In this document: positions 1 to 7,507 of the stretch, piece by piece
Numbering within the stretch: position 1 is the first letter of the stretch
Layout: each line of letters begins with the position of its first letter
Assembly (NCBI RefSeq): GCF_900302455.1
Contig: NZ_ONZG01000001.1
Location: 186,001-250,000, forward strand
Source: Falsiruegeria mediterranea M17
GTDB taxonomy: Bacteria; Pseudomonadota; Alphaproteobacteria; Rhodobacterales; Rhodobacteraceae
Reading direction: 5' to 3'
DNA: 64,000 bases
Notes under the pieces: model-generated
Told to the model about the DNA's origin: nothing
Database searches by the model: none
What the model saw: only the letters and a program-made list of their open reading frames with translations
Made by a program: the position numbers and the translations under genes

Positions 1-1
1 A

Positions 2-979
2 ACAGACGAAATCGGACGCGAGGTACAGAAAACAGGTGGCCCTAGCGTCAACCCTGCAACCATTGGCAGCAAGAATGAAGGACAGAATGCCCGCTTGCAT
101 AAAGTGCAGGCAATATCTGAACCCGCCCTTTCGTATACGGCACATACTCGAACGGATCTCTCTTCAGCCAAACCTGAGGGCTATTCGACCGCTCCCTTAG
201 GTCAAACTTTTGCAGTGGACGTTCGCCGAGAACCCTCTGTGGATAAACCGGTGGCCATTGTTCAAACGGCAAAGCTCAAGATTGAAAACAGTGGTGTTCA
301 ACCCGATCCAGGACGGCCTGAAGGCAAACTTGTTGCGAACCCAGAAACTCCGTTTGCAGCACAATTTGTTACGCGGGCGGCTGTAGTGCCCCAGGTACAA
401 GCCCCCTCGTCGATGACCATTGGCATGAATCGAAAAGACATTGATTTTGAGAGCTTAAGTTTGAAAGCCGATGAAACGACGTCGGTTTTGAGTTCCGTTT
501 CAACCGAAGATGCAGCGGCGTCAACAGCATCCGCGCCAACCGCTACTTTCGGCGCATTCCCAGCCGCTTCGAAACCTGGACTGGCACAGTCTGTTGGTGC
601 CCAATTGGCCGAGCAATTGGCAAAGCGACCCCAGGGAACGATCGGCATCATGCTGAATCCCGAAGAACTCGGGCGCGTGCAGATGGCCGTTAATGCCAGC
701 GAATCGGTGGTCGCCATTTCAATCACAGCCGAACGACCGGAAACGTTGGATTTGATGCGACGGCATGTTGACCAACTGATCGAGGAGTTCCGCCAGATGG
801 GTTATGAAGGAGTTGATCTTGCCTTCTCTGGCGGTGGTTCTACGCACGATGATTCACAAAACACCCCATCATCCAACGTCATTTCGGCCACTTCGGACGG
901 GGCAGACAACGCAATTGGACCAAATGAAGAAAACCCCGATCGCCCAGGCCAACAGGTCGGCGTGGACATGAGGCTTTGA
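2..979 (+). CDS. fliK: Flagellar hook-length control protein FliK (5' partial)
   Basis: FliK is exported by the flagellar type III apparatus; it measures the hook and switches substrate specificity. The reading frame is open to the left edge, so the N-terminus lies outside the window and no start can be given. The visible N-terminal part is Ala/Thr/Ser/Pro-rich low complexity, as is usual for FliK. The C-terminal hook domain (about bases 590-850) carries the family core LNPEELGRVQMAV, followed by a helix-rich stretch (ETLDLMRRHVDQLIEEFRQM) and a disordered tail. Its TGA lies 2 bases before the flgD ATG, which indicates one operon. The family call rests on the C-terminal domain and the flgD neighbour; the N-terminal half is not conserved enough to judge. 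Confidence 0.85.
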   Translation, partial: TDEIGREVQKTGGPSVNPATIGSKNEGQNARLHKVQAISEPALSYTAHTRTDLSSAKPEGYSTAPLGQTFAVDVRREPSVDKPVAIVQTAKLKIENSGVQPDPGRPEGKLVANPETPFAAQFVTRAAVVPQVQAPSSMTIGMNRKDIDFESLSLKADETTSVLSSVSTEDAAASTASAPTATFGAFPAASKPGLAQSVGAQLAEQLAKRPQGTIGIMLNPEELGRVQMAVNASESVVAISITAERPETLDLMRRHVDQLIEEFRQMGYEGVDLAFSGGGSTHDDSQNTPSSNVISATSDGADNAIGPNEENPDRPGQQVGVDMRL

Positions 980-981
980 CA

Positions 982-1650
982 ATGATCACCGAAACCACAC
1001 AGTCGAATGGCACGAACACGTCGGCCACCAACACGTCCTCGTCAAGCAAGGCCCCGCAGATTGCGACGGATTTTGAAACCTTCCTGCGGATGCTCACGGT
1101 TCAAGCACAGAATCAGGACCCGCTGGAGCCTTTGGATTCCTCGGAGTATGCGGCTCAACTGGCGCAATTTTCGATGGTTGAGCAGCAAACCAAGACGAAC
1201 CAAACGCTTGAGGCGCTGGTCAACAAGCTGGGCGGCAACCCGATTGCCGAACTGTCTAATTGGATCGGCAAAGAGGCGCGAGCCGTTGCTCCGGCCAACT
1301 ATACTGGCCACCCCGTCACCGTTTCACCGTCGCTGCACGCGGAAGCAACCGAAGCGGTTCTGGTCGTCAGCAATGCCGAAGGAACCGTTGTGGAGCGAAA
1401 ATCCATCCCCGTATCCACCACCCCCTTTGAATGGACCGGGTTGGACGAATCGGGCACCGCGCGCCCGTCCGGGCTCTACAGCTTTGCTGTTGAAAGTCGC
1501 AAGGATGGCACCGTTCTGAGCCAGCAAGCCGCTGCAGTGTACAATGATGTCATAGAAGCCCAGGTTCAGAATGGCGAAGTGACCTTGATCCTGGAGGGCG
1601 GACAGGCGATTTTGGCCTCGAAAGTCACGGCCGTGCGCGCGCAGGAATAA
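982..1650 (+). CDS. flgD: Flagellar hook capping/assembly protein FlgD
   Basis: FlgD caps the growing flagellar hook and is needed for polymerisation of the hook protein FlgE. The N-terminal FlgD motif is clear: FETFLRMLTVQAQNQDPLEP followed by DSSEYAAQLAQFSMVEQ. The C-terminal half has the Ig-like/tudor-type region typical of the family (FEWTGLDESGTARPSGLYSF). At 222 aa it is of normal size. A TTG at 976 lies in frame, but the ATG at 982 is preferred because it follows the fliK stop with a 2-base gap, indicating translational coupling. No further flagellar gene follows, so this is the end of the flagellar segment. Confidence 0.93.
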   Translation: MITETTQSNGTNTSATNTSSSSKAPQIATDFETFLRMLTVQAQNQDPLEPLDSSEYAAQLAQFSMVEQQTKTNQTLEALVNKLGGNPIAELSNWIGKEARAVAPANYTGHPVTVSPSLHAEATEAVLVVSNAEGTVVERKSIPVSTTPFEWTGLDESGTARPSGLYSFAVESRKDGTVLSQQAAAVYNDVIEAQVQNGEVTLILEGGQAILASKVTAVRAQE

Positions 1651-1693
1651 CCTCTGTCGGAACATGGGCGGGATCTCGTACTGAAGTCCGCTG

Positions 1694-2596
1694 GTGTTGA
1701 TCCAGCCCATCCGCTGGAGCACCGCGCTGTCTGATCTTGATGAAATGCCGCCGCCGGGCCTGATCTCGGTCCTGATTGACCGGGGGTTGGCCCAGATCGG
1801 TGACCGGTTCGAGGTGTTGTTGGGTGGGCGCACGAATCGCGTGTGGAAGGTTTTGGGACAACGCCGCCATGCGGTTTTGAAGCTTTACCGCAACGATTTA
1901 CCGAACCCCTTGTTTCGGAATGACCCAAAGCTGGAAAGCTTGTGCCTGCGCGAACTGGAACTGACCGGAATTGCGCCCAAACTGCTGGCGAGTGGTCCGT
2001 TCGATGACGGGGATTGGGTGCTTTATGACCACGCGCCAGGCATCTGCTGGCTATCGGACCCGGCGCCGGTTGCGCGGGTATTGCACCGGCTTCATACGCT
2101 CCCGTCACCGTCAGATGTGCCTGTTGGCTGCAACGGTAGCGCGGACCTGAAAGCCCATGGATCGACCATCCTGTCCGAATGCCAGACCGACGCCCTTGTC
2201 ACTGTGTATGACCGCGAACCCGAAGGTACCGTACCGCCGCTCTCCGAATGCAGGCTGATTCACGGCGATCCGGTTCCGGGGAACGTGTTGATGCACAGCG
2301 GGCAGGCGATTCTGATTGACTGGCAATGCCCGGCGATTGGGGATCCAAGCGAAGATCTGGCGATGTTTCTGTCGCCCGCGATGCAATTGCTGTACCGTGG
2401 AGCACCTCTCACACCCGCAGAAACGCGGCAGTTCCTTGCAATGTATCCCGACCGATCAATCGTCGAACGCTACGCGCAGTTGTGCCCTTGGTTCCATTGG
2501 CGCATGGCAGCTTATTGTCTGTGGCGTCAAGAACGTGGCGCCGCCGATTATGCCCAGGCCCTGAACCTGGAATTGGCGGCGCTCGACGCGTGCTAG
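1694..2596 (+). CDS. Aminoglycoside phosphotransferase/choline kinase-like small-molecule kinase
   Basis: About 300 aa of the APH/choline-kinase fold. Visible elements are a glycine-rich loop region (LLGGRTNRVWKV), a lysine strand (AVLKLYR), the catalytic HxDxxxxN-type loop (LIHGDPVPGNVLM) and the metal-binding IDWQCPAIGDPSEDLA segment. Together these support an active phosphotransferase acting on a small hydroxyl or amino compound. The substrate cannot be read from the sequence. It converges on the putrescine transporter operon with a 3-base gap, and no aminoglycoside resistance role is implied. The start is uncertain: GTG at 1694, TTG at 1697 or ATG at 1745 are all in frame, and no convincing Shine-Dalgarno sequence precedes any of them. 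Confidence 0.75.
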   Translation: MLIQPIRWSTALSDLDEMPPPGLISVLIDRGLAQIGDRFEVLLGGRTNRVWKVLGQRRHAVLKLYRNDLPNPLFRNDPKLESLCLRELELTGIAPKLLASGPFDDGDWVLYDHAPGICWLSDPAPVARVLHRLHTLPSPSDVPVGCNGSADLKAHGSTILSECQTDALVTVYDREPEGTVPPLSECRLIHGDPVPGNVLMHSGQAILIDWQCPAIGDPSEDLAMFLSPAMQLLYRGAPLTPAETRQFLAMYPDRSIVERYAQLCPWFHWRMAAYCLWRQERGAADYAQALNLELAALDAC

Positions 2597-2599
2597 CGG

Positions 2600-3418
2600 T
2601 CAGGTGGTCCGAGCCGCAGCTTGTTCCTCTTGCTTTTGGCGCACCATGGCGCGTTTGCTGACCAGTGACGCGGTAATCACGCCAACCGTGACAATCGCGA
2701 TCATGATGGTCGACAACGCGTTGATTTCGGGTGAGACACCCAAGCGCACGGCCGAAAAGATCTTGATCGGAAGCGTGGTTGCAGACGGGCCCGACGTGAA
2801 AGACGCGATCACCAGGTCATCCAACGACAGGGTGAAGGCCAAAAGCCAACCAGAGATGACCGCAGGTGCGATGATCGGCAGTGTCACAAGGCGAAACGCC
2901 TCGGCCGGGGAACATCCCAGATCCAGGGCGGCCTCTTCCAGGGACCGATCAAAAGTCACCAACCGGGATGATACCACCACCGAGACATAGCACATCGAAA
3001 ACGTCGTATGGGCCAGCACGATGGTCAGCACGCCGCGATCCAATCCGATCCCGATGAACAACAGCAAGAGCGACAGGCCGGTGATCACTTCGGGCATCAC
3101 AAGCGGCGCATAGATCATGCCCGAAAACAGGGTGCGCCCCATGAAACGGCCCCCCCGGACCATCACATAAGCCGCCATTGTCCCCAGCACGGTCGCCAGG
3201 GTTGACGACATGACCGCCACTTTGACCGTGACCCAGGCAGCGTTCAAAAACGCCTCGTTCTGCATCAGCTCGCCATACCATTTTGTCGAAAACCCGGCCC
3301 AGACGGTCACCAGCTTGCTTTCATTGAAACTGAAGATGATCAGGATCAGCATCGGGATATACAGGAACGCGAACCCCAGCGTCAGCGAGACGACATTGAA
3401 CCAACTCAATCTGGTCAT
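2600..3418 (-). CDS. potI: Putrescine/spermidine ABC transporter permease (PotI/PotC-type)
   Basis: Inner-membrane permease of a polyamine importer, 272 aa with about six transmembrane segments. The EAA cytoplasmic loop that docks the ATPase is visible as EEAALDLGCSPAEAFRLVTLP. The C-terminal tail is charged and glutamine-rich. Its ATG overlaps the TGA of the preceding permease (ATGA, bases 3415-3418), so it is the last gene of the minus-strand operon potF-potG-potH-potI. The assignment to PotI rather than PotC follows from the PotF-like binding protein in the same operon. Confidence 0.9.
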   Translation of the reverse strand: MTRLSWFNVVSLTLGFAFLYIPMLILIIFSFNESKLVTVWAGFSTKWYGELMQNEAFLNAAWVTVKVAVMSSTLATVLGTMAAYVMVRGGRFMGRTLFSGMIYAPLVMPEVITGLSLLLLFIGIGLDRGVLTIVLAHTTFSMCYVSVVVSSRLVTFDRSLEEAALDLGCSPAEAFRLVTLPIIAPAVISGWLLAFTLSLDDLVIASFTSGPSATTLPIKIFSAVRLGVSPEINALSTIMIAIVTVGVITASLVSKRAMVRQKQEEQAAARTT

Positions 3419-4305
3419 TGCTCTGCCTCCGCCTGTTTTTGCTGGTTGCGCTGGAACAGCACAATGGGGATCACCAGGATCAACAGCAGCACCACGGCCA
3501 CAGCACTTGCCACCGGCCAGTCACGGTTCGAGAAGAATTCTTCCCACAGAACCTTACCGATCATCAGCGTGCCAGACCCACCCAAGAGCGAGGGGATCAC
3601 GAACTCTCCCAGAACCGGGATGAAGACCAGGAACGATCCTGCGATGATCCCCGGACGCGACAGCGGAATTGTCACCAGCCAGAACGCCTGCAACCGGGAA
3701 CACCCCAGATCCTCGGCAGCCTCGATCAGCGACCCATCCAGCCGGTCGAGCGCGGCATAGATCGGCAGGATCATGAACGGCAAATAGGTGTAAACGATGC
3801 CGATGTAGACGGCCGTATTGGTGTTGAGCAGCGCAAGCGGTTCGCCAATCACGCCCAGCCACAGCAGCGCCTGGTTCAGGAACCCCTCGTTGCTTAGGAT
3901 ACCCATCCACGCATAAACCCGGATCAGGAACGAGGTCCAGAACGGCAAGATGACCAGCATCATCAGCGTCGGGCGCCATTCCTCTGGGGCGCGGGCCATT
4001 CCATAGGCCATGGGATATCCGACCAGCAGTGTAAAGATCGTCGAGATCAGCGCGATCTTGAGGCTGCTCAGATAAGCCTTCCAATACAGGTCGTCCTCGG
4101 TCAGCCAAACGAAGTTTTCAAAATCCAGCTCGGACAGAAAGGCCCGGAACCCGGCCCACCCTTCGGCCAGATCAAGCGTTGGGACATAGGGCGGGATGGC
4201 AATGGCCGTGTCGCTCAGCGAGATTTTCAAGACGATGCCAAAAGGCACCAGAAACAACGCCAGCAACCAGGCGTAGGGAATGGCGATCAGGACGGCGCGG
4301 CGCAT
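3415..4305 (-). CDS. potH: Putrescine/spermidine ABC transporter permease (PotH/PotB-type)
   Basis: First permease of the polyamine importer, 296 aa. It has an N-terminal transmembrane helix (AVLIAIPYAWLLALFLVPF), a long periplasmic loop before TM2, and the EAA loop IEAAEDLGCSRLQAFWLVTIP. The chosen ATG at 4305 shares bases with the TGA of the upstream ATPase gene (TGATG), a normal coupling in this operon. A longer in-frame extension upstream would lie inside the ATPase gene and has no support. Its heterodimer partner is the downstream permease gene. Confidence 0.9.
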   Translation of the reverse strand: MRRAVLIAIPYAWLLALFLVPFGIVLKISLSDTAIAIPPYVPTLDLAEGWAGFRAFLSELDFENFVWLTEDDLYWKAYLSSLKIALISTIFTLLVGYPMAYGMARAPEEWRPTLMMLVILPFWTSFLIRVYAWMGILSNEGFLNQALLWLGVIGEPLALLNTNTAVYIGIVYTYLPFMILPIYAALDRLDGSLIEAAEDLGCSRLQAFWLVTIPLSRPGIIAGSFLVFIPVLGEFVIPSLLGGSGTLMIGKVLWEEFFSNRDWPVASAVAVVLLLILVIPIVLFQRNQQKQAEAEQ

Positions 4306-5444
4306 CAGTTCGCCAACAAAACACCGGCGGTGGCCGTCCACGACAGCCAGACCGGGTCTTCCCACGTGAAACTGCGGCGCGAGATACGGCGGGTGTTGGC
4401 CGTCTGCGCCTTGATGATCGTGCCGTTGGGCAGCTCGACATGATAGGTCGACAGGTTGCCCAGATAGGCGATGTCATGCACCCGGCCTTGCACCACGTTG
4501 TCGGCGACTTCGGGTCGGTCGGCTGTGATGGTCACCTTTTCGGGGCGGATTGCCAAATGGCAAGTCTGGCCATTGTCGAAAGAGGTAGCCGAGGTCGCGG
4601 TCAATTGCCCCTGTCCTTCGGCCCAATCGATGCTGTAGGTTTCGCCGCCAACAGCGGATGCGCGGCCTTGGATGATGTTCACATCTCCAATGAAGTCAGC
4701 GACATATACTGACTCTGGGTTCTCATAGATCCGGTCTGGTGTGGCCACCTGCATCAAATGGCCTTCGTCCATGACAGCGACTCGGCTGGCCACGGTCATC
4801 GCCTCTTCCTGGTCGTGGGTCACGATGACAAAGGTGGTGCCGGTCTTTTCTTGAATGTCCATCAATTCGAACTGCGTGTCCTGGCGCAGCTTCTTGTCTA
4901 GCGCACCCAAGGGTTCGTCCAGCAGCAGCAGTTTCGGCGCCTTTGCCAATGACCGCGCAAGGGCCACCCGCTGGCGTTGCCCGCCCGAGATCTGGTGCGG
5001 CTTGCGCTTCGCGAATTTCTCCAACCGGGTCAGCTTGAGCATTTCTTCGACCCGCGCCTCTAGGTCGACCTTCGGCATCTTGTCGCGACGCAGGCCAAAG
5101 GCGATGTTGTCCCAGATGTTCAGGTGCGGAAACAGCGCATAGGACTGGAACATCATGTTCACTGCGCGTTTGTTGGGGGGGACGTTGGCGATGTCCCGAC
5201 CGGCCAGCTCGATACTGCCTTCGGTCGGGTTTTCGAACCCCGCCAGCATGCGCATCATCGTGGTCTTGCCGCAGCCTGACGGGCCAAGCAGGGCAAAAAA
5301 TTCTTTTTCGTAGATGTCCAAAGTCAGGTCGTCGATCGCGGTGAACGATCCGAACCTTTTGGTGACATTTCGAAAACGGATCAGCGGTTCAGCCTGTGGA
5401 TCTGTCCACGGCTCAAAAACGGTTGAACTCACGATATCCCCCAT
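4305..5444 (-). CDS. potG: Putrescine/spermidine ABC transporter ATP-binding protein (PotG/PotA-type)
   Basis: ATPase subunit of the importer, 379 aa. In order it shows Walker A (GPSGCGKTT, about residue 54), Q-loop region (FQSYALFPHL), signature (SGGQRQRVALARS), Walker B with D-loop (LLLLDEPLGALD) and H-loop (VTHDQEEA). A C-terminal TOBE-type regulatory region spans roughly residues 280-370. It has a 20-residue N-terminal extension typical of PotG. A strong hairpin with a T-run lies between this gene and the preceding potF (5481-5510), so it is probably transcribed by read-through at a lower level than potF. Confidence 0.93.
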   Translation of the reverse strand: MGDIVSSTVFEPWTDPQAEPLIRFRNVTKRFGSFTAIDDLTLDIYEKEFFALLGPSGCGKTTMMRMLAGFENPTEGSIELAGRDIANVPPNKRAVNMMFQSYALFPHLNIWDNIAFGLRRDKMPKVDLEARVEEMLKLTRLEKFAKRKPHQISGGQRQRVALARSLAKAPKLLLLDEPLGALDKKLRQDTQFELMDIQEKTGTTFVIVTHDQEEAMTVASRVAVMDEGHLMQVATPDRIYENPESVYVADFIGDVNIIQGRASAVGGETYSIDWAEGQGQLTATSATSFDNGQTCHLAIRPEKVTITADRPEVADNVVQGRVHDIAYLGNLSTYHVELPNGTIIKAQTANTRRISRRSFTWEDPVWLSWTATAGVLLAN

Positions 5445-5480
5445 ACGTCCCGATATTTACGGTCATGCAGTGTAACCAAA

Positions 5481-5510
5481 AAACGGCCGGGCAATCGCGC
5501 CCGGCCGTTT
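5481..5510 (-). terminator. Hairpin between potF and potG, partial terminator
   Basis: A 12-bp perfect stem (AAACGGCCGGGC against GCCCGGCCGTTT) with a 6-base loop. Read on the minus strand it ends in a run of T residues. It sits 13 bases after the potF stop and 37 bases before the end of the potG leader. In an operon this arrangement usually lets most transcripts stop after the abundant binding protein while a minority continue into the ATPase and permease genes. The functional statement is inference; the hairpin is directly visible. Confidence 0.85.
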
Positions 5511-5522
5511 GACTGTTTCAAA

Positions 5523-6608
5523 TCAGGTGCCCGATTTGATCTTGGTCCACAGACGCGTCACAACCCGCTGGGTTTTGGCAGGGTAAGGCGTAGTGATGTA
5601 CAGGTTTTGCATCGTCGCCTCATCCGGATAGATCGCAGGATCATCGATCACATCGGATTCCAACAGCGGCTGCGAAGCTTTGTTGCCGTTGGCGTAGTAG
5701 ACATAGTTCGATGCCGCCGCCATGTTTTCGGCGTCCAGGATGAAGTTCAGGAACTTGTGCGCTGCATCCGGGTTCGGGGCATCCGCAGGAATGGCCATCT
5801 GGTCGAACCACATCAGCGAGCCTTGCGAAAAGGCGTTATAGGCAATCTCGACCCCATTTTCGGCCTCAGCCGCGCGATCACGGGCTTGCAGGATGTCACC
5901 CGACCAACCGACCGCTACGCAGATGTCGCCGTTGGCCAGCGCGTTGATGTATTCCGAGCTGTGGAATTTCTGGATATGCGGACGCACGGCGGCCAGGATC
6001 GGCTCGGCCTTGGCGATCACGTCCTTGTCGTGGCTGTCAGGGTCTTCACCCAGATACTGCAACACCATCGGGATCATTTCCGACGGCGCGTCCAGGAAAT
6101 GCACCCCGCACGACGCGAGCTTTTCCATGTTCTCGGGCTTGAGTACTAGGTCCATGCTGCCCATCGGCGCATCATCACCCAGCACTTCTTTGACCTTGCC
6201 GACATTCACACCGAGGCCGGTTGTGCCCCACATGTAGTTGATCGAATAGGCATTTTCCGGGTCATAGCCGGATGTACGATCCTGGATCACGTCCCACAGG
6301 TTAACGGCGTTTGGCAGCTTGGACATATCCAGCTTCTGGAACGCCCCAGCTTGAATCTGCCGTTGCAGGAAGGTGCCAGACGGGACCACGACGTCGTAAC
6401 CCGACCCACCGGCCAGCATTTTGGTTTCCAGAACCTCGTTGCTGTCGAACACGTCGTAGATCAGATTGATCCCGGTTTCTTCTTCGAACTTGGTCAACAG
6501 TTCTTCGTCGATATAGTCGGACCAGTTGTAGACCCGGACCTCTTCAGCAAAGGCCGCCGAGGTCGCGAGTGCCATCACGGCCGTCAGCGTCAGCGTTTTG
6601 AATTTCAT
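5523..6608 (-). CDS. potF: Putrescine-binding periplasmic protein PotF
   Basis: Periplasmic solute receptor of the operon, 361 aa. A signal peptide ends at about AAFA (residue 21). The polyamine pocket residues known from E. coli PotF are all recognisable: WSDY (W29, S30, D31, Y32), S77 in VVVPSGTF, E177 in LDAPSEM, W235 and D238 in VGWSGD, and D269 in WFDQMA. This agrees with PotF rather than PotD and supports putrescine as ligand. The gene is first in a minus-strand operon, divergent from a GntR/FCD regulator. A TTGATCAA palindrome at 6657-6664 in its leader is a possible operator. Confidence 0.93.
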   Translation of the reverse strand: MKFKTLTLTAVMALATSAAFAEEVRVYNWSDYIDEELLTKFEEETGINLIYDVFDSNEVLETKMLAGGSGYDVVVPSGTFLQRQIQAGAFQKLDMSKLPNAVNLWDVIQDRTSGYDPENAYSINYMWGTTGLGVNVGKVKEVLGDDAPMGSMDLVLKPENMEKLASCGVHFLDAPSEMIPMVLQYLGEDPDSHDKDVIAKAEPILAAVRPHIQKFHSSEYINALANGDICVAVGWSGDILQARDRAAEAENGVEIAYNAFSQGSLMWFDQMAIPADAPNPDAAHKFLNFILDAENMAAASNYVYYANGNKASQPLLESDVIDDPAIYPDEATMQNLYITTPYPAKTQRVVTRLWTKIKSGT

Positions 6609-6656
6609 ATGAGTGTCTCCCTGCGTGGCAGCGGGTATGCTCCCGCCTGCCTAGAT

Positions 6657-6664
6657 TTGATCAA
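6657..6664. promoter_or_regulatory. Candidate FCD-regulator operator upstream of potF
   Basis: Perfect palindrome TTGATCAA, 49 bases upstream of the potF start. Closely related words occur at the start of the adjacent regulator gene (6752-6760, TATGATCAA) and upstream of spuC (7462-7469, TTGATCAT). Sharing of the word by all three putrescine-related transcription units suggests binding of the FCD regulator encoded at 6753. The word is short and could recur by chance. Confidence 0.45.
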
Positions 6665-6751
6665 GTTTTGCCTTCTGCGGCAACAGTGTTTATGATTTCA
6701 TCCAAAGCAAGCGCGGAACAACGTAAGAAAAATTGGGTCAATCCCCTTGAA

Positions 6752-6760
6752 TATGATCAA
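6752..6760. promoter_or_regulatory. Candidate operator half-match at the regulator's own start
   Basis: TATGATCAA overlaps the ATG (6753) of the GntR/FCD regulator. If it is the same operator as at 6657 and 7462, binding here would give autoregulation. It deviates by one position from the potF site and is the weakest of the three. Confidence 0.3.
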
Positions 6761-7433
6761 AAATAAGGCACCGGCTGAAAACCCGGAAACCGAAAAACGC
6801 CCGGCACACGAGCAGGTATACCAGACGCTCAAGGCGCAAATTCTGTTCGGAGAGATGGCTCCGGGGCAGGCTGTGACCATTCAAGGCCTGACTGATTCGC
6901 TGGGTGTTGGCATGACGCCTGTGCGCGAAGCGATCCGCCGTCTGATCTCGGACGGGGCACTGATTTTTCAGGGAAATCGGCGCGTGAGCGTTCCGGTCCT
7001 GACCGCCAATGATGTCGAGCAGTTGATTTACGTAAGAAAATCAACCGAATCCGAGCTTGCCCGCAGGGCTGCGATCCGCATCACATCGGCCCAGGTGGAC
7101 ACGCTTGAGGCCATTGATAATGCGCTGGATCACGCCATCTCGGTGGGGGACGTTGCCGGTTACTTGCGCCACAACCATGCGTTTCACGAGGCCCTGTACG
7201 GGGCGGCGGATGCGCCCATCATGCGGGATCTTGCAGACCGGATGTGGTTGCGGTTCGGTCCCTCTCTGCGCGTCGTATGTGGCCGTTTTGGAACGCAAAA
7301 CCTGCCCGACCGGCACAAGGACATGTTGATCGCCCTGCGCAATGCCGATGCCCAGGCTGCCGGGCGCGCCATGGAACAGGACGTTGAACAAGGCATGGAA
7401 CTGATGGTCGGAATGTTGGCAAACACCGCGTGA
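6753..7433 (+). CDS. GntR-family transcriptional regulator, FCD subfamily
   Basis: 226 aa. An N-terminal winged helix (about residues 15-80: HEQVYQTLKAQILFGEMAPG, then MTPVREAIRRLISDGAL) is followed by an all-helical FCD effector domain (residues 90-215) with the metal/ligand histidine pattern of the family (HNHAFHEALY). FCD regulators usually sense organic acids or amines. Its position between the divergent potFGHI operon and spuC points to control of putrescine uptake and breakdown. The ATG at 6753 is preferred to the TTG at 6747, since the latter adds only two residues. Confidence 0.88.
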   Translation: MIKNKAPAENPETEKRPAHEQVYQTLKAQILFGEMAPGQAVTIQGLTDSLGVGMTPVREAIRRLISDGALIFQGNRRVSVPVLTANDVEQLIYVRKSTESELARRAAIRITSAQVDTLEAIDNALDHAISVGDVAGYLRHNHAFHEALYGAADAPIMRDLADRMWLRFGPSLRVVCGRFGTQNLPDRHKDMLIALRNADAQAAGRAMEQDVEQGMELMVGMLANTA

Positions 7434-7461
7434 CTCAGCTTGCCGATTGACTTAGGATAAT

Positions 7462-7469
7462 TTGATCAT
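7462..7469. promoter_or_regulatory. Candidate FCD-regulator operator upstream of spuC
   Basis: TTGATCAT, seven of eight positions identical to the palindrome upstream of potF, 38 bases before the spuC ATG. It lies in the 74-base gap between the regulator gene and spuC, where a promoter for the aminotransferase would be expected. Confidence 0.4.
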
Positions 7470-7507
7470 ATTCTGCGTTCAAAGCCCTTTTGCGAGGAGT
7501 CCGCATC

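Noticed and set aside
1694-2596. Aminoglycoside-resistance gene
   Set aside because: The APH fold is shared by many metabolic kinases, and the surroundings are metabolic with no sign of transfer.
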